Part shown: one piece after another, positions 8,107 through 16,181 of the stretch
Numbering within the stretch: the stretch's first letter is position 1
How the letters are laid out: every line of letters begins with the position of its first letter
Origin: a bacterium
GTDB taxonomy: Bacteria; Verrucomicrobiota; Verrucomicrobiia; Opitutales; Opitutaceae
DNA: 35,339 nt
Assembly (NCBI GenBank): GCA_010027235.1
Contig: RGVP01000006.1
Coordinates: 1 to 35,339, forward strand
Reading direction: 5' to 3'
Program-made: the position numbers and the translations under genes
Notes under the pieces: model-generated
What the model was told of the DNA's origin: nothing
What the model saw: only the letters and a program-made list of their open reading frames with translations
The model's database searches: none

Positions 8107-8910
8107 TCAGCGCAGGCTGTTCACGTGGTCCATAAAGCGCTTCACCCGGTCACCGTCGACCGCGTTCCAGGTGATCCCATCGATCTTGAAGTGCGTCCCG
8201 ACGATGCAGCCGTCAGCGACGGCCAGGATGCTGGCTACGGTGTCCAGTGTCACGCCGGTGTTGGCGAACACCGGCACCTTGCCTTCGAGGGCTTCGACCA
8301 CTCGCTGGAGGTCGGGCGTGTTCACGCCTTGTCCGGTCAGCGCACCCGACACCAAAATGCCATCCGCCAGCGAAGAGAACACCGCGCTGCGCGCACGCAG
8401 CTCGATCGGTCGGCGGTCTAGCGTGTCGGCGAATTCGGCGTTTATGTTGAAAAGTAATTTGAGGTCGTCGCGACCCAGATTGCGGCGCAGCCGCAGGGCC
8501 GTTGCAGCATCTGGTTTCCACAAGCCCATGTCAGAGGCGAATAGGCCGGTGAAGATCTCGCGCGCGAAGGAGGCCCCGGTGGCCGTGGCGATCGCAACGC
8601 TGGCTGACGGGTCCCATAACCAGTTCACGCCGAAGGGCACCTTCAGCACCGGCTTGACTGCGGTGATGACCGCGGTCATGGCGGCTACTCCCTCAGCGGG
8701 CGCCTGCAGCTGATAGGGCCGGTCGTTCTCGTTGCCGAACATGATCGCGTCCACACCCCCGATTTGCAGCCGCTCCACATCGGCCAGCGCCGCGTCGATG
8801 AGGCAGTTCATGCCGCTCTTGGCGTCATAGAGCGGTGTGCCGGGCAGCGCTCCGATGTGGGCCATGCCGATCACGGCTTTCTTGCGGCCGCCAAAGAAAT
8901 CAAAAGGCAT
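8107..8910 (-). CDS. BtpA/SgcQ-family TIM-barrel protein
   Basis: A 267-residue protein of the BtpA family, the group that includes E. coli SgcQ and cyanobacterial BtpA. Characteristic segments are AVIGMAHIGALPGTP near the N-terminus, 'GGVDAIMFGNENDRPY' and the phosphate-binding-like end 'FANTGVT...ADGCIVGTHFK'. The fold is a phosphate-binding TIM barrel. Biochemical function of the family is poorly established, but members commonly sit in sugar catabolic operons. It is the first gene of this operon, with an AAGGAAG Shine-Dalgarno before the ATG at 8910 and a candidate promoter upstream. A lyase or isomerase acting on the phosphorylated intermediate made by the kinase is a reasonable inference only. 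Confidence 0.9.
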   Translation of the reverse strand: MPFDFFGGRKKAVIGMAHIGALPGTPLYDAKSGMNCLIDAALADVERLQIGGVDAIMFGNENDRPYQLQAPAEGVAAMTAVITAVKPVLKVPFGVNWLWDPSASVAIATATGASFAREIFTGLFASDMGLWKPDAATALRLRRNLGRDDLKLLFNINAEFADTLDRRPIELRARSAVFSSLADGILVSGALTGQGVNTPDLQRVVEALEGKVPVFANTGVTLDTVASILAVADGCIVGTHFKIDGITWNAVDGDRVKRFMDHVNSLR

Positions 8911-8930
8911 CGGAACTTCCTTGTTCGCTC

Positions 8931-8950
8931 AGATTCAAACAGATTCGAAC
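8931..8950 (-). promoter_or_regulatory. Candidate repressor operator, tandem decamer
   Basis: Two adjacent 10-base units, AGATTCAAAC and AGATTCGAAC on the plus strand, differ at one base. They lie just downstream of the candidate -10 element, over the expected transcription start of the nine-gene operon. The second unit contains the palindrome TTCGAA. DeoR-family repressors often bind repeated short TTCG-containing elements, so this is a plausible target for the operon's own repressor. Assignment is inference. Confidence 0.35.
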
Positions 8951-8953
8951 ACG

Positions 8954-8982
8954 AGCATAGCAGGCCGACTCAACCGTAGCAA
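8954..8982 (-). promoter_or_regulatory. Candidate sigma-70 promoter of the BtpA-kinase-transporter operon
   Basis: On the minus strand a TTGCTA -35 element (8977-8982) and a TATGCT -10 element (8954-8959) are separated by exactly 17 bases. Each matches the consensus at four of six positions. The predicted start site falls near 8947, about 36 bases before the ATG, and on the tandem decamer. Matches are moderate, so confidence is limited. Confidence 0.35.
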
Positions 8983-9090
8983 CCGTGCTGTGTGTGCGTG
9001 AGATGTCTGAGTTAAGAGAGCGGTAGGCGCCTCCTCCGATCTGGATAAAGAGTTATTGCGAGGTATTTTTCGAGGGCTTGCCGACCGCAG

Positions 9091-9346
9091 GAAAGGTGGG
9101 ACGGTAGCGGTTACCCCCTGGGTCTAACGGGCGACGCGATTCCTGTGTGAGCCCGGCTGATGGCGCTGGCAGACACGTACGACGCGCTTATCAGCGCCCG
9201 CGTCTACAAGCCGGCCTTTCCGCACGAAGAGACGGTGCAGATCATTGCGCGGGCGCGCCACGCACTTCGACTCGGACGTGTGCGACGTCTTCCTGGCCAC
9301 GCAGGCAGAGTTCCAAGTTATAGCGCGGCGCTTCACCGACGATTGA
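9091..9346 (+). pseudogene. HD-GYP domain fragment, nonsense and frameshift
   Basis: Translation from 9091 gives ERWDGSGYPLGLTGDAIPV, the core of an HD-GYP cyclic-di-GMP phosphodiesterase domain. This is broken by TGA at 9148-9150 and continues ARLMALADTYDALISARVYK and PAFPHEETVQII. Near 9255-9261 the frame shifts, and the next frame reads THFDSDVCDVFLATQAEFQ and VIARRF up to the TGA at 9344-9346. Those last residues are the expected end of response regulators of the RpfG kind. Everything before the GSGYP region, including the HD motif and receiver domain, is absent. It is a decayed 3' remnant between two minus-strand operons, marking a seam in the region. Confidence 0.8.
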
Positions 9347-9390
9347 CGGTCACGCAGCGGCCGCCTCGTTGAGCGCCATTCAGGCGCTGG

Positions 9391-9527
9391 CGTACATCAC
9401 CTGCCCATCATCGCTCACTCGGTGGCAGGCGATGCGGTGGCCCGAAGCCACCTTTCTGAGCGCGGGCTCGGTGGTGTGGCACTCGTCGGTGGCGAAGGGG
9501 CAGCGGCCGGCGAAGCGGCAGCCTGGC
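9391..9527. repeat. 137-bp direct repeat, copy 1 (dppF 3' end)
   Basis: This segment recurs in the same orientation at 31661-31797, offset by 22,270 bases. The 99 bases 9429-9527 are identical in both copies, and the 38 bases before them differ at five positions. It is the reverse strand of the last codons of a dppF-type ATPase gene. Homology ends exactly at 9527, which is also where the dppF-like gene changes reading frame. Confidence 0.92.
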
Positions 9528-10321
9528 GGCGTCGGGGTCGAAGGACGGGGCGGCTGACCACAGGGCGCGGGTGTAGGGGTGCAGCGGCTGGGCGAAAAGT
9601 GCGTCGCGCGGGGCCTGCTCCACGATCACGCCCAGGTACATCACCGCCACCTCGTCGCACAGGTGGCGCACCACGCCCAGGTCGTGCGAGATGAAGAGGT
9701 AGGTCAGGCCGAACTCGCGCTGCAGCCGCATCATCAGGTTGAGCATCTGCGCCTGGATGGCCACGTCCAGCGCCGAGACCGGCTCGTCGCACACCACCAG
9801 CTCCGGCCGTGCGGCCAGGGCGCGGGCCAGCACGATGCGCTGGCGCTGCCCGCCCGAGAACTGGTGCGGAAAGAGCTGCAATTGCTCCGGCCGCAACCCG
9901 GTCTGCAAGAAGAGCTCACGCGCCCGGTCCACCCGGCCGGCCGGCTCGCCCACGTCCATGAGGTTGAGCGCGTCAAGGATAGCGTCGCCCGCGCGCTTGC
10001 GCGGGTTCAGTGAGGCGTACGGATCCTGGAAGACCATCTGAAAGCGCCGGCGCTCGCGCCGCAGGGCCTCGCCCTCCAGGTGGCTGATGGGGGCCTGCCC
10101 CAGCTGCACGGCGCCGCCCGTGATCTTGGCCAGCCGCATCACGGCCAGGGCGGTGGTGCTCTTGCCCGAGCCGCTCTCGCCCACGATGCCGAAGGTCCTG
10201 CCGCGACGCACGTCAAAGCTCACGCCGTCCACCGCCTTGACCACCTTGCGTGCGCCGAACAGCCCACCGCCCACGGGGAAGTGGACCTTGAGGTCGCGCA
10301 CCGACAGCAGGGTGTCGGTCG

Positions 10322-10325
<4 letters not shown>
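9408..10325 (-). CDS. Dipeptide/oligopeptide ABC ATPase (DppF/OppF-like), 3' frameshift
   Basis: The frame encodes 305 residues. It has Walker [10 protein letters not shown], the family [10 protein letters not shown] segment, signature SGGQRQR and Walker [14 protein letters not shown], so the nucleotide-binding domain is complete. After '[13 protein letters not shown]' the frame turns into arginine-rich nonsense and stops at 9408. The correct oligopeptide-type C-terminus is instead found in another frame: [20 protein letters not shown], then [16 protein letters not shown], ending at 9380. About 15 residues seem deleted at the junction near 9528, out of frame. The missing part is the Cys-containing oligo_HPY tail, so the ATPase may still work. 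It overlaps the preceding ATPase gene by four bases and is the last gene of the operon. Confidence 0.88.
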
Positions 10326-11322
<997 letters not shown>

Positions 11323-11326
<4 letters not shown>

Positions 11327-12207
11327 CGTAGATGCAGCTTGGGGTTGAAGGCGTCATTCAGCCCGTCGCCGATCAGGCTGACCGCTAGCACCGTCAGAAA
11401 GATGGCCGCGCCGGGGAAGGTCACGGCCCACCAGCACTCCAGGATGTTGCGCCGGTTGCTGCCGATCATTAGGCCCCAGGACATGACGTTTGCGTCCGAC
11501 AGCCCCAGAAAGCTCAGGCCCGCCTCAAAAAGGATGGCCGAGCCCACGATGAGCGTGGCCGAGACGATGAGCGGCGGCAGCGCATTGGGCAGGATCTCGC
11601 GCAGCATCAGGCGCAGCGGCCCCGCGCCTATGGCGCGCGCCGCGTTGGCGTACTCGAGGTGACGCAGCCGCATGAACTCGGCGCGCGCCAGGCGTGCCGT
11701 GCCCGTCCAGGCCACGATGCCGATGGCGAAGATCACCACCGTCAGCGACGGCGTGAACAGCGTCACCAGCACCATGGCGAAGAGGAGTGCTGGTAGCACC
11801 TGGAACAGCTCGGTCACACGCGACAGGGCGGTGTCGACCCAGCCACCGAAGTAGCCGGCCAGCGCGCCGATGCTCACGCCAATGGTCACTGCCACGGTGG
11901 CCGCCGCCAGGCCCACCAGCACCGTGGCGCGCCCGCCCACCAGAACGCCAGCCAGCACGTCACGGCCCAGGTAATCGGTGCCCAGCCAGACGCTCGGCTC
12001 CGTGAATGGTGGTGTGAAAGGCGCACCCGCGATGTCAAACGGCGCCACGCCGTACAGCGACGGCCCGAAGCTCATGGTCAGCACGATGACGCTGAGGATG
12101 ACCAAGCCCAGCATGGCCGCCTTGTTGGAGCGGAAGACGCGCCAGGCCTCTAGCCAGGGCGACATGGCTTCCACCGTGGGGGTGGGGGAGGGGACTGTTA
12201 CAGCCAT
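11323..12207 (-). CDS. Peptide-type ABC permease (DppC-like)
   Basis: A 294-residue inner-membrane permease. A cytoplasmic N-terminus '[15 protein letters not shown]' is followed by the first helix and the family segment 'HxLGTDxLGRD' (here [11 protein letters not shown]). The EAA loop region is '[22 protein letters not shown]'-like. It forms the channel with the DppB-like protein encoded four bases upstream. It is a member of the nickel/dipeptide family, whose substrates range from peptides to opines and other amides. Confidence 0.94.
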
Positions 12208-12211
12208 GACT

Positions 12212-13192
12212 TCAGCGTCCGCGCAGCCGCGGGTCGATCCAGCGGTAGCTCACGTCGGTCAGGAGGTTGGCCACGATCACGAGGATGGCCGAGAAGGTCA
12301 GCACGCCCAGCAGCGTGGGGTAGTCGCGCCCCAGGATGGCGTCCAGCGCCAGGGTGCCCAGGCCGGGCCAGGAGAACACGGTCTCCACTAGCACGGCACC
12401 AGAGATGAGGTTGCCAAACTGCAGCCCGGCAATGGTCACCAGCGGCATCATGGCGTTGCGCAGCGCGTGCTTGAACGTCACGGCCCAAACTCCCAGGCCC
12501 TTGGCTCGTGCGGTGCGGATGTAGTCCGAGCCTAGCACTTCCAGCATGCTGGCGCGGGCCAGCCGGCTGTACTGCGCCACGTAGATGAGCCCCAGCGTGA
12601 CAGCCGGCAGCACCAGGTGGTGCAGCACGTCCAGCATGCTGGCCCAGGTGCCCGCACCCATCATGCGGACGTCGCGCATGCCGGCGATGGGCATGATGGG
12701 CCAGACCTTACCGAAGAGGATGACCAGCAGGATGCCTGTCCAGAACACGGGCATGGCGTAGCCGATGAGCGAGAACACGGTGACCACGCCGCTGAACAGG
12801 CTGTCTGGCCTGCGCGAGGCCAGCACGCCCATGAGCGTGCCGATGCAGATGGCCCCAAGCAGGGCGGTGAGCACCAACAGGATGGTCGGGCCGAGGCGGT
12901 CCAGGATGAGCTCGGACACCGGGCGGTTGTAGGTGTAGCTCGTGCCCAGGTCACCGTGCAGGCTGCGCCCAATGTAGGTGACGAACTGCTCGGGCAGGGG
13001 CTTGTCCAGCCCATAGTTCTTGCGGATGGCGGCCATGGCCGCCTCGTCGGCGCCGCCCATCTCGCCGGCGATCACCATGGCCGGGTCGCCCGGTGCAGAG
13101 TGGATGAGCGTGAAGTTCACCGCCAGCACCGCCAGCACCAGCCCGAAAGCCAGACCCAGGCGGCGTAGCACGAGCCACAGGTTACGGGTCAT
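12212..13192 (-). CDS. Peptide-type ABC permease (DppB-like)
   Basis: A 326-residue inner-membrane permease with the N-terminal helix and the HSAPGDPA segment, typical of DppB/OppB. It also has 'YGLDKPLPEQF', 'HGDLGTSY' and the EAA loop 'YIRTARAKGLGVWAVTFKHALRN'-like region. It is the first permease gene, 33 bases after the amidohydrolase gene. The matching receptor is encoded nine genes earlier at 22137-23735, so the transporter genes are split around the catabolic genes. Confidence 0.94.
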   Translation of the reverse strand: MTRNLWLVLRRLGLAFGLVLAVLAVNFTLIHSAPGDPAMVIAGEMGGADEAAMAAIRKNYGLDKPLPEQFVTYIGRSLHGDLGTSYTYNRPVSELILDRLGPTILLVLTALLGAICIGTLMGVLASRRPDSLFSGVVTVFSLIGYAMPVFWTGILLVILFGKVWPIMPIAGMRDVRMMGAGTWASMLDVLHHLVLPAVTLGLIYVAQYSRLARASMLEVLGSDYIRTARAKGLGVWAVTFKHALRNAMMPLVTIAGLQFGNLISGAVLVETVFSWPGLGTLALDAILGRDYPTLLGVLTFSAILVIVANLLTDVSYRWIDPRLRGR

Positions 13193-13225
13193 GTCTGAAA
13201 CGATATCGGTTCATTCGCAGACCCC

Positions 13226-14965
13226 TCACCGCTGGGCCCCAGCCCGACGCTCTTTCTCGGCTTCGACGATGTCGCGGACCTCGGCCAGCAGGGTCTTGGC
13301 GTCATAGACCGCTCCGCCGACCACGGTGTGGCATACCCCGCCGGTGCGCTTGACGCGCTGCGTCTCGTCGTTGAGCCAGACCGCACCCGTGCCATACAGG
13401 GCCTTCGTGTTGGCCAGGGGGTTGCGGTCCAGGATGACGAGGTCTGCTCGCTTGCCCACTTCGATGGTGCCGACTTCATGTTCCCGGCCCATGAGCTGCG
13501 CGCCTTTCAACGTAGCGGCTCGTATGGATTCAAGGGGATGGAAGCCGGCCTCCTGCAGCAGTTCTAGCTCCCGGATGAAGCCGAAGCCGTAGAGGTTGTA
13601 GATGAACCCGGAATCGCTGCCGGCACAGACCCGGCCGCCCAGGTTCTTGTAGTCATTGACGAAAGCCATCCACCGATGGTAGTTGCGTCGCCATTGGATC
13701 TCGTGCTGGGTGCTCCAGTAGTAGTGAAACGAGCCATGCGCATCGCGGTTAGGTTGGAAGAACTCCCATACGCCGGGCCAGGTGTACTGGTCGTGCCACT
13801 CCAGACGGCGTGCGCGCTGCTCGTCGCGGGCAGCCTCGTAAGCCACAAAAGTGGGTACGAGCGTGAAGTCGATGGCCAGCAGGCGCTCCAGCACTTCGCG
13901 CCAGCGCGTGCTGCCCGGTTCGGCGGCCTGTGCCCACAGGCGGCCGGCTTCGCTGAAGCGGTCCTGCTCGTTGTTGTAGTTGTAGTTGGGCGGGTAGTCC
14001 TGCAATGTCCGGTCTGTGAAAAGCGCCTCGGGCAGGCCGTACCAGTGTTCCATGCTGGTGAGGCCCCAACCAGCGGTATCCAGCACGTTCATGCGCGCCA
14101 CGGACATCTGCGCATGGTGGCAAGCGGTGCGCAAACCGAGCTTCCGGGCCTCGCCCAGCGCTGCCTGCATGGCCCCCGGTTGCGCGCCCAGGAACTTCAC
14201 CCCTTTAGCGCCCACGCTTGCCACCGATTGCACCCATTCGACGGCTTGTGCCGGCGTCTTGTGGAAATATTCCGGCAACGGGAACAGCGCGTAGGGCGTG
14301 ATGTGCGGTGCGGCGATAGCCCCGCTCTCGGCCTGGCGCGCCTGCTCGATGGTCCACTGGAGGCCGTTGACGCTGCCCACCTCGCGCACCGAGGTGACGC
14401 CATGCGCCAGCCACAGCTTGTAGATGTATTCGGTCGGCGCTACCGGGCCGTGCCGAGCCTGCTGCGGAAAGCCGACGTGGACATGCGAATCCACGAAGCC
14501 CGGCAGCACGAAGCAGTCGGTCGCGTCGATTTCCAAGTCGCCAGCCGCAGGACGGGGCATGGTGATGGGCGCATGGGGATAGCCCACGGCCCGTGCTTCG
14601 ACAATGCGCCCGCCTTCAACGGCGATGTCCATCGGGCCGATGGGCGGTGCACCCGTACCGTCTATCACCGTGGCGCTCCGAATCACCAGTCGGCGCCCCT
14701 TGCGCGGGCCCGACGGGCCACCAGGTCCACCGCCGCCAATGCGTGGCGAGTCGGCGGGCAGCGCAGCGCCGCCGGCCGTGATCAGCGCTGCAATCTCGTC
14801 TCCAGGGCCGGGGCGCAAGACAGGCGCTGCCGGGGCGTCGTCGTTGGCCGCACCCGCGGTCTCAGGCCAACGAAAAGCCTCGCGCGCCACGTCGTGCGCT
14901 GAAAGCGGTGTCTCTTGCAGCGTGCAGACGGCGCAACTGGCGTGGGTGTAGCGGTAGGAACGCAT
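13226..14965 (-). CDS. Metal-dependent amidohydrolase with N-terminal extension
   Basis: A 579-residue amidohydrolase-superfamily enzyme of the imidazolonepropionase/prolidase-like Amidohydro_1 group. The domain begins at about residue 92 (RLVIRSATVIDGTG). Metal ligands visible are His161 and His163 in SHVHVGF, histidines in CHHAQMS and SMEHWYG, and the Asp of CAGSDSGF. A conserved lysine in GAKGVKFLG may be the carboxylated bridging residue. About 90 residues precede the domain, including a CAVC pair and a Gly/Pro-rich stretch around 77-88; most relatives start near the domain, so this extension is unusual. No signal peptide is evident. It probably hydrolyses a C-N bond in the imported compound. 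It lies 23 bases after the creatinase-like gene. Confidence 0.88.
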   Translation of the reverse strand: MRSYRYTHASCAVCTLQETPLSAHDVAREAFRWPETAGAANDDAPAAPVLRPGPGDEIAALITAGGAALPADSPRIGGGGPGGPSGPRKGRRLVIRSATVIDGTGAPPIGPMDIAVEGGRIVEARAVGYPHAPITMPRPAAGDLEIDATDCFVLPGFVDSHVHVGFPQQARHGPVAPTEYIYKLWLAHGVTSVREVGSVNGLQWTIEQARQAESGAIAAPHITPYALFPLPEYFHKTPAQAVEWVQSVASVGAKGVKFLGAQPGAMQAALGEARKLGLRTACHHAQMSVARMNVLDTAGWGLTSMEHWYGLPEALFTDRTLQDYPPNYNYNNEQDRFSEAGRLWAQAAEPGSTRWREVLERLLAIDFTLVPTFVAYEAARDEQRARRLEWHDQYTWPGVWEFFQPNRDAHGSFHYYWSTQHEIQWRRNYHRWMAFVNDYKNLGGRVCAGSDSGFIYNLYGFGFIRELELLQEAGFHPLESIRAATLKGAQLMGREHEVGTIEVGKRADLVILDRNPLANTKALYGTGAVWLNDETQRVKRTGGVCHTVVGGAVYDAKTLLAEVRDIVEAEKERRAGAQR

Positions 14966-14988
14966 CGGCTTCTTGGCGGTTCAGGACA

Positions 14989-16179
14989 TCAATCGATGAC
15001 GGCCCATTCCAAGGTCTTGGGGGTGTGTGTGAGCACCCTCGGCTGCGTACCCACCACCACCGTGTCGTCCAAGCGGAAACCCCCAATGCCCCAGGCGTAA
15101 AGGCCGGGCTCGGCGGAGTACACCTCCCCGTCCAGCAATGGGCGGTGATTGAAGGCCATGTCCTCGGGGTACTCGTGGTGCTGCACGCCGATCGCATGCC
15201 CCGCTCGGTGCAGAACCAGATGTCCGCAGCCCGCGCGCTCTATGACCTCGGCTGCTGCGGCGTCGATGCCGCAAACGGGCCGGCCTGAGACGGCGGCTTC
15301 AATCGCGGCATTGGTGGCGTCACGTGCCACTGTCCAGAGCATGCTCTGCTCGGAGCTCGGTTTGCCGACAAAGTAGGTTCGCTCGTTCTCGATGGCCAGG
15401 CCATTGAGCCGAGGAATCAGGATGTTGACCAGACCATGACCCTTCTCGATCCGCGCACCGCAGGCGCGGCCGTCCCCATGCGGTGAGGCGGAGGCTGGCC
15501 CGCTCAGCGACCAGGTGCGGATCACCTCGAATTGCTCACCTGGGAAGCGCCGTGCGGCCTCTTCAACCCACAGGGCGGCCATGGCGAAATCGAGCTCCTG
15601 CACCAGGCGTCCGGGCCGGATGTTTTCGCGATAGCGCTCCTGCAACCAGTCGGCCGTGGCAGCCAGCTGCTGCATCAGTTCGATCTCTTCGGAGTGCTTC
15701 TGCCAGCGCAGGGAGCGTGCGTCAGCGGTGGAGGGCCTGAAGGTGGCCTCGGGCAGCAGCCGCGTAGCAGCGCTGAGTGGTGCATTGCCCCCTTCGACCG
15801 CGATGCGGGATCGCGCCAGCCCCGACTGGCGCAAGCGATCTGCCAGCAGTTCAGGCAATTGCGGCGCCAAGGGCAGGCGCTTTGACACCTGTGGGTGCTC
15901 GGCCCAGAGGCTGATGTCGGTGATCCAAAGCTTGCCCGCTTCCAGCGAGAACCGGATGTGGCTGCTGGACAGTTCATTCATCACCAGGAAGGGCGTGCCA
16001 TTTCGGGGCAGCACGGCGAAGATCGGCCGCTCCCACACCTGCACATCCGTGTGGTAATTGCTGATGAACTGAAAGAAGTCGCCTCCGGTGAAGATGAAGG
16101 CGTCCACGCTCATCTCGTCCATCAGCGCAAAAGCCTTGGCCCAGCGATGGTCGCGTACGGTGGTGCTGAGGTAGGGCAT
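14989..16179 (-). CDS. M24-fold protein, creatinase-like (metal ligands lost)
   Basis: A 396-residue 'pita-bread' protein with an N-terminal creatinase domain (1-155) and a C-terminal M24 domain (165-396). Aminopeptidase P and prolidase need two Asp ligands in the D-x10-D segment. Here that segment reads LVNILIPRLNGLAIENERT, so the first Asp is Ile and the second is Glu, which argues against a dinuclear metallopeptidase. The positions used by creatinase are kept: Arg51 (WERP), His234 (SPHGD), Glu266 (NERT) and Glu357 (SAEPG). My alignment to Pseudomonas creatinase is from memory. Creatinase splits creatine into sarcosine and urea without metal. Start ATG 16179 has an AGGAG site. It follows the amidohydrolase gene by two bases. 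Confidence 0.85.
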   Translation of the reverse strand: MPYLSTTVRDHRWAKAFALMDEMSVDAFIFTGGDFFQFISNYHTDVQVWERPIFAVLPRNGTPFLVMNELSSSHIRFSLEAGKLWITDISLWAEHPQVSKRLPLAPQLPELLADRLRQSGLARSRIAVEGGNAPLSAATRLLPEATFRPSTADARSLRWQKHSEEIELMQQLAATADWLQERYRENIRPGRLVQELDFAMAALWVEEAARRFPGEQFEVIRTWSLSGPASASPHGDGRACGARIEKGHGLVNILIPRLNGLAIENERTYFVGKPSSEQSMLWTVARDATNAAIEAAVSGRPVCGIDAAAAEVIERAGCGHLVLHRAGHAIGVQHHEYPEDMAFNHRPLLDGEVYSAEPGLYAWGIGGFRLDDTVVVGTQPRVLTHTPKTLEWAVID

Positions 16180-16181
16180 CG

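Noticed and set aside
13676-14902. 408-codon plus-strand ORF opposite the amidohydrolase at 13226-14965
   Set aside because: It is antisense to a gene with clear metal motifs, has histidine/arginine/alanine-biased composition and matches no family; a high-GC shadow frame.
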